Source: Dehalococcoidia bacterium
GTDB taxonomy: Bacteria > Chloroflexota > Dehalococcoidia > Lucifugimonadales > Lucifugimonadaceae
DNA length: 64,000 nt
Direction: 5' to 3'
Assembly (NCBI GenBank): GCA_012959765.1
Contig: DUCO01000024.1
Location: 25,143 to 89,142 of the forward strand
Shown in pieces: positions 1-8,798 of the stretch (position 1 is the first letter of the stretch; each line of letters starts with the position of its first letter). Under the pieces are notes generated by a model. It was given only the letters and a program-made list of their open reading frames with translations, did no database searches and was not told the origin of the DNA. The translations under genes and the position numbers were made by a program.

Positions 1-1020
1 GAGAACGAATCCACTCGAAAGTCCATTTCCTAAACCTGCGATTAACCCAACCGCCAGCAACGCACCAAAGCTTCCCGTAAGCGGAATCAGGGCTATCGCC
101 AGCGCGAGGACGATAAACGCCGGAAGGCCGGTGGATTTACGACCCCAGCGGTCCATCGAGTAGCCAACCAGCGGGAACAGCATCGAATCGACGGCGAACG
201 AAGCGGTTGCGATGTAACCGATTTTCGCTTCACCGAGCCCGAGTTCACCACCCCATACCGGGATAAGAAATTCTCGACCTGCTCGCAAGAACTGCAGTGC
301 AACGGCGGCGACCCCGGCAGTTGCAAAATCTCGACGATGCCTTGAGACCACTGTGCCAAGCTCGGCGAACACGTTGTGTCGTGCCTTTGATCGAGGGGGT
401 TCGATCATATTTCTCGTTGTCGAAATAACCACTATCAACGTAAGAATGGCTACCACTGCCTGTGCAAAGAACGGCACTCTAATACCAACAAACTCAGCCA
501 GTAACCCACCGAGCAACGGACCCAGAATGGTGGCGATTCTCGAAATTCCGCCAAACAGCGAAAGTGCCCGGCCTCGAACATCCATGGGCACCGCAGCGGC
601 GATGTAGGTGTGCCTGGAAATGCTCCAGAGCGCAAAGCTAATCCCGGTGAGCACCCGAGCTGCGATCAGCGAAGTAACGTTTGGCGATATTCCTGCCCAT
701 ACCGCTGCAACTCCAAACAGAACCACGCCCGCTGTCATTGTGCGGCGAAGTCCCATTCGGGTGACAAGAATTCCAGCAGGTACATCGAAAATCATCGTGC
801 CGATGTGGCGTGCTGCGATCACGATTCCGATGAGGCCGATCGCCGCTGCCATTTCCTGCTTCGCAAATCCCGGAAGCACCGGGATCAGGATGCCCTGGCC
901 AACTGAAAGCAGGAACGAGGGTACGTAAACGGCCCATACGAGCGAGCGTATGGTTGAACGAACTGAACTACGTACTGGTCCGGGCGGTGTTGCCGGCGGC
1001 TCGTTTGGGGGCGATGACAT
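1..1020 (-). CDS. MFS transporter, partial (C-terminus beyond left edge)
   Basis: An open frame runs from the ATG at 1020 on the minus strand to the window edge, giving 340 residues without a stop. After a Pro-rich cytoplasmic start (about 25 residues) come hydrophobic segments typical of the major facilitator superfamily. These include a motif A-like loop after helix 2 (GILVTRMGLRRTM) and a second-half loop (GYSMDRWGRKSTG) that repeats the same D/R-x-G-R/K pattern. About nine or ten of the expected twelve helices are present, so the last helices lie outside the window. The substrate cannot be told; the arrangement resembles drug/metabolite efflux permeases. It is transcribed divergently from the CoxG-like gene, with a 156-base gap between them. 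Confidence 0.85.
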   Translation of the reverse strand, partial: MSSPPNEPPATPPGPVRSSVRSTIRSLVWAVYVPSFLLSVGQGILIPVLPGFAKQEMAAAIGLIGIVIAARHIGTMIFDVPAGILVTRMGLRRTMTAGVVLFGVAAVWAGISPNVTSLIAARVLTGISFALWSISRHTYIAAAVPMDVRGRALSLFGGISRIATILGPLLGGLLAEFVGIRVPFFAQAVVAILTLIVVISTTRNMIEPPRSKARHNVFAELGTVVSRHRRDFATAGVAAVALQFLRAGREFLIPVWGGELGLGEAKIGYIATASFAVDSMLFPLVGYSMDRWGRKSTGLPAFIVLALAIALIPLTGSFGALLAVGLIAGLGNGLSSGFVL

Positions 1021-1176
1021 GGATGAACAATCCTATGCCTGAGGTGGGCAATTCGTGAGTCGCTGGCGGATTGAATTGCCGTAGTTCTGCGGATATTGTC
1101 GATGTAGCAGTTCGCACCTCGGGAACTTCACCCTCTCCAAAAGAATTCAATTCAGTGCATCCACAAGGAACAACGC

Positions 1177-1629
1177 TTGGAATTTGTCTACGACAGAACG
1201 GTTGCAACCTCGGCCGAGACGGTTTGGGGCGTGCTGACTGATCCCACAGCCATGGAGCCGCACCTGCCCGGTACCGCGAAGGTCGTGGCAACGGGTTCGA
1301 ACGGCTATCGGGTGTCGATGAAGATATCGATGGGATTCCTGCGGCCGACCGTCAACGCCGATGTCGTTTTATCGAATGTCGTGCCACATCAATCGACGAC
1401 CATCGGGCTGTCAGGTAATTCGATGGGAGCCGGAGTATCGGGGACCGCCGAGGTTGTACTGACGTCTGCACTCGATGGTAGTTCGAACTCGACCCGAGTC
1501 AGGATGACCGGCGTTGTCGAGACCTCAGGTCTTCTCAAAAAAGTAGGCGATTCTAAAGTTGAAGCTGCAGCGGTTGGCTTTTTAGAGTCGTACTTTGACA
1601 GCGTTGAACGGGCAGCAGCGTCTAGCTAG
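1177..1629 (+). CDS. CoxG-like SRPBCC-fold protein
   Basis: A 150-residue protein of the SRPBCC (START-like) fold, close to the carbon monoxide dehydrogenase subunit G (CoxG) family. The N-terminus (FVYDRTVATSAETVWGVLTD) has the usual beta strand followed by the P/T-A-x-x-V-W helix, and the middle has the GxxSMK-type strand seen in CoxG. It starts at TTG 1177, preceded by AAGGAA at a suitable distance. CoxG proteins help recruit molybdenum hydroxylases to the membrane or bind small ligands. No molybdenum hydroxylase is adjacent here, so the partner is unknown. There is no signal peptide and no C-terminal membrane anchor. Confidence 0.75.
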   Translation: MEFVYDRTVATSAETVWGVLTDPTAMEPHLPGTAKVVATGSNGYRVSMKISMGFLRPTVNADVVLSNVVPHQSTTIGLSGNSMGAGVSGTAEVVLTSALDGSSNSTRVRMTGVVETSGLLKKVGDSKVEAAAVGFLESYFDSVERAAASS

Positions 1630-1645
1630 CAGCATGTTCCGCTGA

Positions 1646-2536
1646 TTAGAGCAGTGCGCCGTCTTCGTTAGTGTAGCCATTCTCATCGACCGTTCGAGTC
1701 GTTTCTGAATGATCGCCCCGGGTAGCGATTTCGATTCGGTTACCGTCGGGATCATAGACAAACATGGCATGCTGCCCATCGTTCCGGGTTCCGATTCCGT
1801 CGATGATCTCAATATCCGCTTCGATCAGTGCTTCAGCTGTGGCTTCGATGTCGACCACTTCAAATGCAACGTGCTGCCGGCTATCTCCGCGTGGGCCAAC
1901 CGATTTTGGGGGGTCGATAACGTGAACCATCGACCCGTCTTGCATGCCCGTCCAGGCAAGCGTGTTCCCGGTGACCTGATGGGGGATCACGTTGATGTTG
2001 AGTAGATCACGGTACATACCCATGCACTCTGCACGATCGTTAATCGGGAGGCCGATGTGGTTGATCGTCAGGATTTGTATTTTCGAAGGAGAGTCGGCAA
2101 CAACGTTATCGCCCGATTCGGTTGTGTAGCCGAGTGCGTCGGCAACCCGAGACGACGCGCGTAGTCCACTTGCGGTCGCGAACTCGAGTCGGTTGCCATC
2201 GTTGTCGTCAATGAAAATGTAGCTCTGACCATCGTGTCGCTCTCCGGTATCGCTGATATTCGGATACCCAGAAGCACGCAGGCTCTCAACCGCAGCGTCG
2301 AAATCTTCAACCTCAAACGCCGTGTGTGGTGCACCAAGGTTTTCGCCATCTGACGGCTCGATCAAATGCACCATCGTTCCATCGAGAGTCTTGGTCCACA
2401 CAATGTTCGGTGAATCGACCATTGAAGGGATGACCTGAAGCCCCAGAATGTCTCGATAGAATTTCAGCGAAACTCTACGATCCCAAACTGGAATACCGAC
2501 GTGGTTGATGGTTTTGATGCGAATGTTGCTCGGCAA
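1646..2536 (-). CDS. Two-domain VOC (glyoxalase/extradiol dioxygenase-like) protein
   Basis: A 296-residue protein made of two tandem vicinal-oxygen-chelate domains, roughly residues 5-130 and 153-275. Each has the expected metal-ligand pattern: His12/His71/Glu118 in the first (INHVGIPV, HTAFEV, GNRLEF) and His160/His222/Glu269 in the second (INHIGLPI, HVAFEV, GNRIEI). This is the two-histidine/one-glutamate set of type I extradiol dioxygenases and related VOC enzymes. Intact ligands in both halves are notable, because bidomain extradiol dioxygenases usually keep metal in one half only. The start is TTG 2536 without a clear ribosome binding site. The likely role is cytoplasmic turnover of an aromatic or dicarbonyl compound; the substrate is unknown. 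Confidence 0.8.
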   Translation of the reverse strand: MPSNIRIKTINHVGIPVWDRRVSLKFYRDILGLQVIPSMVDSPNIVWTKTLDGTMVHLIEPSDGENLGAPHTAFEVEDFDAAVESLRASGYPNISDTGERHDGQSYIFIDDNDGNRLEFATASGLRASSRVADALGYTTESGDNVVADSPSKIQILTINHIGLPINDRAECMGMYRDLLNINVIPHQVTGNTLAWTGMQDGSMVHVIDPPKSVGPRGDSRQHVAFEVVDIEATAEALIEADIEIIDGIGTRNDGQHAMFVYDPDGNRIEIATRGDHSETTRTVDENGYTNEDGALL

Positions 2537-2591
2537 CGTTAGTTGTTCTTTCTTATGCCGACAAGGTCGGAATAAAAACTGCGACTAGTCC

Positions 2592-3053
2592 CTACTTAAG
2601 CTCGACGATCATTTCGATCTCGACGGTGATTCCGCTCGGCAAGCTACCCATTCCAACGGCAGATCGGGCGTGCTTCCCGTTCTCATCGCCGAATATCGAA
2701 ACGAGTAGATCAGAACATCCGTTGATGACCTTCGGCTGATCTTTGAAATCTGAATCGGCGTTGACCATCCCGAGTAGCTTGACAACTTGCTTCACGTTGT
2801 CGAGGCTCCCGACGTGATCTTTCAACGCTGACAACAGCTGAATGCCGCAAAGCTTTGCCGCGTCGTAGGCTTCGTCAACGGTTCGTTCTGACGGCACCTT
2901 GCCTGTGACCTGCGAACCGTCGGCGCGGTTAGGTCCTTTGCCTGAGAGATAAACCAACTTTCCCACGGTGACCGCGGGAACGTAGTTGGCAACCGGGCTG
3001 GACTGCTGGGACAGGTCGATGCCGAGTTCTTTTGCTTTGTCTTCAGCGCCCAT
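2592..3053 (-). CDS. RidA/YjgF family enamine/imine deaminase
   Basis: A 153-residue protein of the RidA/Rid family, which hydrolyses reactive enamine/imine intermediates made by PLP enzymes. The core (VGKLVYLSGKGP, then SAVGMGSLPSGITVEIEMI at the C-terminus) matches the family, including the Arg of HARSAV, equivalent to the substrate-carboxylate Arg of RidA. It is about 25 residues longer than E. coli RidA at the N-terminus, as in the longer Rid subfamilies. ATG 3053 is chosen because GGAG lies 9 bases upstream of it; an in-frame ATG at 3068 would add five residues. The next gene on the strand is fumarase, about 100 bases away. Several PLP aminotransferases occur later in the window. Confidence 0.85.
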   Translation of the reverse strand: MGAEDKAKELGIDLSQQSSPVANYVPAVTVGKLVYLSGKGPNRADGSQVTGKVPSERTVDEAYDAAKLCGIQLLSALKDHVGSLDNVKQVVKLLGMVNADSDFKDQPKVINGCSDLLVSIFGDENGKHARSAVGMGSLPSGITVEIEMIVELK

Positions 3054-3160
3054 GCTTAGATTCTCCATGATGATGTAGTGCGTTTAAATACAACGAGACC
3101 GGCGACAGTATGCACCGGTCTCGCAGTATTTTCTATTCGATTAGCCGTGCTTAGCGAAGC

Positions 3161-4558
3161 CTAGGCTTTTGGTTCGGTCATCGAGAGTGGCTCCAGAGCT
3201 ACGTCGAGTTGCTCCTCTGTGAGATCGGTTTCTCGTAGCGCAACTTGCCTGATTGTTTCGTTGGTTTCGGAAGCCATGTGAGCGATTTCCGCAGCCTTGT
3301 CGTAACTCATAAACGGGCGTAGTGCCGTACAGATTGCCAATCCCTGCTCCACCATTTCTGGGCCTTTCGTGGTGGCAACTGTGTCATCGATGCACTGTTC
3401 AGCGAGGTTCTTTGCCGAATTGGCGAGCAGGTCGATAGATTCGAGCAGGTTGTGAGCCGCAACCGGCATCATCACATTGAGTTCGAAGTTGCCTGATTGT
3501 CCAGCTATGGTGATGGTGGCGTCGTTCCCGATCACCTGGGCCGCAACCATGGCGACTGACTCGGGTATTACCGGGTTGACCTTCCCAGGCATGATCGACG
3601 ATCCGGGTTGTACTTCAGGTAGGGCAATTTCGCCAATGCCTGCGCGTGGCCCAGATCCGAGCCAGCGAAGATCATTAGCGATTTTCAGCATGCCAACGGC
3701 GATCGACTTGAGTTCCCCTGATGCCGATACAACAGCATCAATGGTGCTTTGCGCCTGGAAGTGATTTGTTGTTTCGGAGAGATCGAGTCCTGTGATATCA
3801 CGTAAGCGAGCGATCACTCGTTTTGCGAACTCAGGGTGCATTTCGATGCCGGTGCCGACTGCCGTGCCTCCGAGCGCCAGAACCGATAGCTCGGCAAGTG
3901 CCTTTTCCGCTCGTTTGCCAGCAAATTCAAGTTGGCCGGCATAACCGAGGAATTCCTGGCCAAGTCGAATCGGTGTGGCATCCTGCAAGTGCGTTCGCCC
4001 GGTTTTGACCACGTCCCAGAACTCCACCGACTTTGCTCGTAGCGAATCTTCTAACTGTTTAAGGGCAGGAAGAAGATTGTCGTTAATTGCGCCCGCAGCT
4101 GCCAGGTGAATCGTCGTTGGGAACACGTCATTCGATGACTGCCCCTTGTTGACGTGGTCGTTGGGGTGAACCGGATCCCGTGACCCGAGTTCGCCGCCCA
4201 GCTTCTCGATGGCCAAGTTCGAGATGACTTCGTTGGCGTTCATGTTGGTCGACGTGCCGGAGCCGGTCTGGAACACGTCAACGACGAACTCGGCGTCGAA
4301 GTCACCGTCGATCACACGTTGTGCCGCATCGATAATCGCATTGGCGATCTTCTCGTCGATCGAGTCGAGTTCGAGGTTCACAACTGCAGCCGACTGCTTT
4401 ATCTGGCCTATCGCCTTAATAAACGATCGACCCATTCGCAAATCGCTAATCGGAAAGTTTTTTTCGGCCCTGCGGGTGTTGCCTCCGTAATAAGCGTTTA
4501 CCGGGACATCCAACTCGCCCATCGAATCACGTTCGAGGCGCATTTCCTGCGAGGCCAT
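3161..4558 (-). CDS. fumC: Class II fumarate hydratase
   Basis: A 465-residue oxygen-stable fumarase of the fumarase/aspartase superfamily, converting fumarate to L-malate in the TCA cycle. Conserved blocks are all present: SGSGTSTNMNANEV near residue 100, GRTHLQDATPIRLGQE in the centre with the proton-shuttling His, and the superfamily signature GSSIMPGKVN carrying the catalytic Ser loop. The length is normal for FumC. The ATG at 4558 follows AGGAG with 6-base spacing, so the start is secure. It stands alone, with no other TCA genes beside it. Aspartase is the main alternative, but the overall sequence reads as FumC. Confidence 0.95.
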   Translation of the reverse strand: MASQEMRLERDSMGELDVPVNAYYGGNTRRAEKNFPISDLRMGRSFIKAIGQIKQSAAVVNLELDSIDEKIANAIIDAAQRVIDGDFDAEFVVDVFQTGSGTSTNMNANEVISNLAIEKLGGELGSRDPVHPNDHVNKGQSSNDVFPTTIHLAAAGAINDNLLPALKQLEDSLRAKSVEFWDVVKTGRTHLQDATPIRLGQEFLGYAGQLEFAGKRAEKALAELSVLALGGTAVGTGIEMHPEFAKRVIARLRDITGLDLSETTNHFQAQSTIDAVVSASGELKSIAVGMLKIANDLRWLGSGPRAGIGEIALPEVQPGSSIMPGKVNPVIPESVAMVAAQVIGNDATITIAGQSGNFELNVMMPVAAHNLLESIDLLANSAKNLAEQCIDDTVATTKGPEMVEQGLAICTALRPFMSYDKAAEIAHMASETNETIRQVALRETDLTEEQLDVALEPLSMTEPKA

Positions 4559-4661
4559 CTTCTACTCCTGAGTTAGTGGTTAATTCGTTTGAATCTATAA
4601 ATAATTTTCAACGGTGCATAGACCGAAAGTAATGATAATCCCGAGATGCTCGTTTGAACGG

Positions 4662-4824
4662 CTATCGCGGTAGCGGTTTTGCTAGAGCCAACGCACCACC
4701 GAGAACGGTGGCGGCTGCGGCAGCCCAGAAAACCATCTCGATACCGAACGCAGCGGCGATAGGGCCTGATGCAGCCGGACCCACCAACATGTCGATTTCA
4801 GCCGCCACGATTAGGCGCAGCCAG
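4662..4824 (-). pseudogene. Remnant of an MFS transporter C-terminus
   Basis: Between fumarase and the first DinB gene, one frame reads VAAEIDMLVGPAASGPIAAA and then FWAAAAATVLGGALALAK before a TAG stop at 4662-4664. This pattern of Gly/Ala-rich helix, short loop, F-W-A-A-A helix and basic tail is that of the last two helices of MFS transporters. No preceding MFS sequence is found upstream, because the DinB reading frame abuts it, so only some 45-50 residues of a former transporter remain. An ATG at 4859 lies inside the DinB gene and is probably irrelevant. Assignment rests on composition and pattern only. Confidence 0.4.
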
Positions 4825-5397
4825 CTAGTCGGTAGCCGAGCCGTCCATTCCGAGAACACCCTTGATCGCTTCGATCATTCCGAGATGCCGGTTGATGTGA
4901 GATACGTGGCCGAACATAGCATCACCCACCTGTAATCTCATGTTGTCCCAATCGTAAAAATCCGACTCAAAGACACCATTATCGATCTGTGAAAATCGCA
5001 TTTCGCACAGTTCGAACGATGACCTTGCGTAGCCGACAATTCTGATCATGTTGGGCAACTCTAGATTTGCTGATTCGGCGTTGCCCGTTCCCGTTCCGCC
5101 TCCCAGCTTTCCGGGCATAGCATTCTCGAATCCCCACTCGTCAGCTATTCCGAGGGCGGTCCACAACTCAGCGCCTTTGTTCCGTAGATCGGACTCTCCA
5201 TTGGCGATCGGGAATAGCGTCGCTTGCACGATGTCGGACCACCGAGAAACGTGCCACAGATGCCACTTGGCCGAGGGCGCTGTTGGCGCGGCCCAACGCG
5301 AGGCCTGCTCGTCGTACATACCGGTGACGATTTCAAGCAGAAGCGCGTTGGCGCGCATCAGGCGGCGGAGTGCGATTGCGGAGGCTGATAGGTGCAT
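4825..5397 (-). CDS. DinB-like four-helix-bundle protein (copy 1)
   Basis: A 190-residue protein of the DinB/YfiT-like fold. It shares with the neighbour at 5667-6224 the motifs APSAKWHLWHVSRWSDIVQA (near residue 45) and GHVSHINRHLGMIEAI (near the C-terminus). The His residues in these blocks are placed like the metal-binding triad of DinB proteins. The end, GVLGMDGSATD, matches the paralog's GVLGKDGSVTV. Family members include metal-dependent thiol transferases (bacillithiol/mycothiol S-transferases) and stress proteins, but the reaction here is unknown. No Shine-Dalgarno sequence is obvious before ATG 5397. A palindromic repeat separates it from its paralog. Confidence 0.75.
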   Translation of the reverse strand: MHLSASAIALRRLMRANALLLEIVTGMYDEQASRWAAPTAPSAKWHLWHVSRWSDIVQATLFPIANGESDLRNKGAELWTALGIADEWGFENAMPGKLGGGTGTGNAESANLELPNMIRIVGYARSSFELCEMRFSQIDNGVFESDFYDWDNMRLQVGDAMFGHVSHINRHLGMIEAIKGVLGMDGSATD

Positions 5398-5466
5398 GGG
5401 CTAAACCCAACTCTACTAGAGAGTGCGATTCCGAGCATCTTCAGCGGGCCGATTCGGGTGCCACGT

Positions 5467-5637
5467 TGTCATTGCGAGGAGTCTGCCCTGAGGCGACGTG
5501 GCAATCGCGTTCATTCGCCGGTGGTGTCACGATTCAGATGTGAGTTTGGTCGAGAAGGCAGGATTGCACAGACGTTAAGCCGACAGCTGACTCCACTTTG
5601 AAAGCTGATTGCCACTTCGTGCCTCCTCGCTATGACA
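5467..5637. repeat. Palindromic intergenic repeat (tgtcattgcgaggag family), MITE-like
   Basis: The left arm 5467-5506 begins TGTCATTGCGAGGAG and ends GACGTGGCAATC. The right arm 5607-5637 is its imperfect reverse complement (GATTGCCACTTCG then CCTCCTCGC-ATGACA). The arms flank about 100 bases with no open frame, forming a 171-base element without a transposase. The arm sequence belongs to a dispersed repeat motif known from many bacterial genomes. It sits exactly between the two DinB paralogs. Confidence 0.75.
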
Positions 5638-5666
5638 GAACCTCGCGACTGTGCAGCCGGTGCGTT

Positions 5667-6224
5667 CTAAACAGTCACCGAGCCGTCTTTACCCAACACG
5701 CCGCTGATCGCTTCGAGCATTCCCAGATGACGATTGGCGTGGGACAAATAGCCAACCATTGCATCGCCAACATTGGTTTCGTTGTCGTGCCAGTCGGTGA
5801 ATGGGGCATCGAAGGTCACATCGTCCAGTTTGCCAACACGTTTTTCGAGCAGATCGAACGATTCAACAGCGTAAGCCCGAACCTTCGACACACTTGGAAG
5901 CGGTAGCGATTTACCGATCTCGTTTCCGAGGCCCGAACCTGCACCCCACATGCCCAGATCAACACCTTCAAAGTCCCACTCGTCGGCAACTCCGGCGAAC
6001 TCCCACAGCTCGGGTGTATCCACATCGACAACTGGCGAAAGCAGCGCCTGAACGTAGTCGGCCCATCTTGCCATGTGCCACAGATGCCACTTGCACGACG
6101 GAGCGGTTGTTGCTGGCCAGCGTGACGCCTCCTCTTCGGTGAGAGCATCGACGACCTGCAAGAGCTGGCCGTCGAGTTTTGTGAGGCGTGATGAGATTAT
6201 TTCGGAAGGTGTTGGAAGTGGCAT
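5667..6224 (-). CDS. DinB-like four-helix-bundle protein (copy 2)
   Basis: A 185-residue paralog of the gene at 4825-5397, in tandem on the same strand. It has the same two His-containing blocks (CKWHLWHMARWADYVQAL and GYLSHANRHLGMLEAI) and the same C-terminal GVLGKDGSVTV. The middle differs but keeps GxADEWxFE and a GxGxGN stretch. This is a tandem duplication that has since diverged. ATG 6224 is used; no clear ribosome binding site precedes it, and an AT-rich leader suggests weak or leaderless initiation. Probably a cytoplasmic metal-dependent transferase or hydrolase; the substrate is unknown. Confidence 0.75.
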   Translation of the reverse strand: MPLPTPSEIISSRLTKLDGQLLQVVDALTEEEASRWPATTAPSCKWHLWHMARWADYVQALLSPVVDVDTPELWEFAGVADEWDFEGVDLGMWGAGSGLGNEIGKSLPLPSVSKVRAYAVESFDLLEKRVGKLDDVTFDAPFTDWHDNETNVGDAMVGYLSHANRHLGMLEAISGVLGKDGSVTV

Positions 6225-6266
6225 TTACTTTGTTTAATTTCTTTTTCGTGTGTGCCCGCGGGCGTT

Positions 6267-7442
6267 CTAGGCGTGAAGTCGTTCCCATTCGGGATCCGGG
6301 TGAGATGCAATGAAGTCGTGATCCAGCTCGAACCCAAGACCCGGCTTGTCGGGCAGGTGCAAGTGGTCATCACGAATATCCAGCGGCTCGGTGATGACCG
6401 AATTATAGTTTTCCACCGAGTGTTCGGACATTTCGAGTCGGTAAATGTTCGGCACATTCATCAGCACATGTGCGCCGGTGATCACGTTGAAGGCACCCGA
6501 AGCATCATGCGGGCTGATCGGCACGTAGTAGGTTTCGGCAAGTATGGCGATGCGCTTCATTTCAGAGATTCCGCCGGTCCAGCAGATGTCGGGCATGATG
6601 TAGTTCACCAGACCCTCCTGCAGATAAGGCGCGAAGTCCCAGCGTGTGTACTTTCGCTCGCCGATGCAGAGGTTGATGTCGGTATTGCGGCGCAGTTGTC
6701 GATGGGCGTCGAGGCTTTCTGGTTGAAGCGGCTCTTCGAACCATGTGAGGTTGTGCTTCATCATGCGGTTGCACAGTTCCGTGGCGGTAGACACATCGAA
6801 ATTGCCGTGCGCGTCGATCATGAGCTCGATATCGGGTCCGATCGCACTTCGAAGCTCACCCATCAGATCGTCTGCGTATGCCGCGCCTGAAGCAGAGATT
6901 TTGCCGTCGATGTAGCGACGGTGATGCTTGCCCATTTCGGGACTAAACGGATCGAGCTTGAGTGCCTGATAGCCGAGTGTTACCTGACGCTTGGCGTCGG
7001 CAACACAGGCGTCTATATCGTCGATGTACGAGACGTGGGAATAGACGGGGACTGATTCGCGCATCTTGCCACCAAGCAGATCCCACACCGGGCGACCAAG
7101 TGCTTTGCCCTTGATGTCCCACAGCGCCATGTCGATTCCGCTGGCGAGTGTAGTTCCGAATCCACGTGATCCCAGCGTTCCAAAGCGCCGGAATATTCGG
7201 TGCCATATCGCATCGATATTTGCAGGGTCTAGACCGACCAGGCCTTCGGAAAAATCCTGCCCTTCAAGATCGTTCTTGAGCATCTCGTAAGCACGTCCAA
7301 CTACCAGCGCTCCGCCACCACCAGAGTTCGTTGACTCACCTACTCCAGTGATGCCTTCGTCGGTGTCGATCTCAACGAACAGCCATGATCGATTGCTGCC
7401 CTCGGGTCGAGTGAGGTAAACGCGCAGGTCGGTGATTTTCAT
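6267..7442 (-). CDS. Enolase-superfamily acid-sugar dehydratase (mandelate racemase/galactonate dehydratase-like)
   Basis: A 391-residue member of the mandelate racemase subgroup. The metal ligands are Asp210 (IDAHGNF), Glu236 (WFEEPL) and Glu262 (GERKYTRW). The general acid/base pair is Asp285 (MPDICWTGG) with His312 (SPHDASG). The second-strand region reads ALKLDPF, as in galactonate-type dehydratases. The expected reaction is beta-elimination of water from a sugar acid to give a 2-keto-3-deoxy acid. The frame is open to 7508, but the conserved protein begins MKITDLRVYL at 7442, so that ATG is preferred. Together with the isomerase, MFS carrier and HpaI-type aldolase that follow, it suggests an acid-sugar catabolic module. 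The exact sugar acid cannot be read from sequence. Confidence 0.88.
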   Translation of the reverse strand: MKITDLRVYLTRPEGSNRSWLFVEIDTDEGITGVGESTNSGGGGALVVGRAYEMLKNDLEGQDFSEGLVGLDPANIDAIWHRIFRRFGTLGSRGFGTTLASGIDMALWDIKGKALGRPVWDLLGGKMRESVPVYSHVSYIDDIDACVADAKRQVTLGYQALKLDPFSPEMGKHHRRYIDGKISASGAAYADDLMGELRSAIGPDIELMIDAHGNFDVSTATELCNRMMKHNLTWFEEPLQPESLDAHRQLRRNTDINLCIGERKYTRWDFAPYLQEGLVNYIMPDICWTGGISEMKRIAILAETYYVPISPHDASGAFNVITGAHVLMNVPNIYRLEMSEHSVENYNSVITEPLDIRDDHLHLPDKPGLGFELDHDFIASHPDPEWERLHA

Positions 7443-7667
7443 AAGAGTCTTCGATTCATTTTGTTGCTTGTGCTGAGCGATTGGACGGTATTTTGCGATG
7501 CCACCCATAGTCGCACCTAAAAGACTTCAGACCGTGTCGTGATAGGAACGAAGCGACCGGATACTACACCTCTGCCGGTGGTAGACTCCGCCCGATTATC
7601 GAAAATCGTTAGGAATACCGGATGTTCTCAATCTTGAACCGCCGTGCATTTCAGGAATAGAACCAAC

Positions 7668-8597
7668 ATGAGATTTTGCTACGCCCACCGTCGATTTACT
7701 CTGTATCCGCAATCGGTGGATAGCTGGAGCCTTTCGGCAGAAAACTACACCGACGACTTTCTCAAGAAGACCAAAAGCCTTGGATTCGACGCTCTCGAAG
7801 TGGGTCTGGAAGTAGTTGCCGGCCTCGGATCAGAACAGAAGGCAAAGGATTTTGCTTCGAGGCTCCAGAGCTTTGGGCTCGATGTTGGCTGCATACGAGC
7901 CGGTGGAACTCTGCATACCGCAAAGACAGGCCCCCAAAACCGAGCGCGCCTCGACGAAGCTATCCGGTACGCAGGTTGGACCGGTGCAGAAGTAGTGAAC
8001 GGTGCGATGAGCGCGCCGGCGCGACTTCCCGGGCACCCACCCGGGGCAGCACCCGGGAGCCAGTCGGGTTGGGAGGTTTCGCAGGATTCTTCACGAGATG
8101 CGATGTTGAATGTCTACGACGAACTGGCAGGTGTTTTTCAACCAGCGTGCGCTAAAGCTGCCGATGTGAATGTGAACATTGCGGTAGAGGTTCACCAGAA
8201 CTCGCCGGTCGACAACTCATGGTCGGCACTGTTGCTTCACGGCATGGTCGACCGTCCCAACTTCGGCATAAACCCCGACATCGGAAATGTTCTGTGGACC
8301 TACGATGTACCAGAAGAAGACTTCGACGATGCTATCGACAAGATCGCACCGGTCGCCAAGTACTGGCACTCGAAGAATCTTCACCGTGTCTATCATCCTG
8401 AAAACAACCGGTCGGTGTTTATTCGGGTCCCGCTTCCTGACGGCGAAATCGACTACCGATACGCCATTTCAGCGATGCACAATGCCGGCTACTCGGGCTA
8501 TATGACTATCGAAGGAGCGTCGGCCGGCGACCAGTGGCACAACGATGCCAAGTCGATCAACTACGCCAAGGCAATCTGGGACGAACTAGAGTCCTAG
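7668..8597 (+). CDS. Sugar phosphate isomerase/epimerase-like TIM-barrel protein
   Basis: A 309-residue protein of the xylose isomerase-like (AP endonuclease 2) TIM-barrel family. Barrel strands carry the usual acidic/His residues: ALEVGLEV, INIAVEVHQN (Glu), FGINPDIGNV (Asp), KYWHSKNLHR (His) and GYMTIEGASA (Glu) near the end. This is the pattern of a metal-dependent ketose epimerase or dehydratase. ATG 7668 follows AGGAA; a GTG at 7644 would add eight residues. It is divergent from the enolase-superfamily gene and ends at a strong terminator. Likely cytoplasmic, acting in the same sugar or polyol pathway; substrate unknown. Confidence 0.8.
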   Translation: MRFCYAHRRFTLYPQSVDSWSLSAENYTDDFLKKTKSLGFDALEVGLEVVAGLGSEQKAKDFASRLQSFGLDVGCIRAGGTLHTAKTGPQNRARLDEAIRYAGWTGAEVVNGAMSAPARLPGHPPGAAPGSQSGWEVSQDSSRDAMLNVYDELAGVFQPACAKAADVNVNIAVEVHQNSPVDNSWSALLLHGMVDRPNFGINPDIGNVLWTYDVPEEDFDDAIDKIAPVAKYWHSKNLHRVYHPENNRSVFIRVPLPDGEIDYRYAISAMHNAGYSGYMTIEGASAGDQWHNDAKSINYAKAIWDELES

Positions 8598-8618
8598 GCA
8601 GGTTCTCAGCAAGCACAC

Positions 8619-8652
8619 AAAAAAGCCCCGGCGAACGAGTCGGGGCTTTTTT
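8619..8652 (+). terminator. Rho-independent terminator
   Basis: AAAAAAGCCCCG, a 10-base loop and CGGGGCTTTTTT form a perfect stem with A and T tracts on both sides, 20 bases after the isomerase stop. It ends the plus-strand transcript and could also work in reverse. Confidence 0.93.
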
Positions 8653-8798
8653 GTTGGAATTCTTTTTCGGTATTAAAATGTGCCCGACGGTCCGATATGA
8701 AATGCCATCTGGGGGAAGGCACGCACGACACGTTGCCGTGTAGAACTGAACATGTAATCAGGGCAAATCAGAAATTCAAATCAGTAGGGGCAACTGAA

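Noticed and set aside
93..635. Short frames in the first 640 bases
   Set aside because: All are shadows of the continuous MFS frame on the minus strand from 1020 to the window edge.
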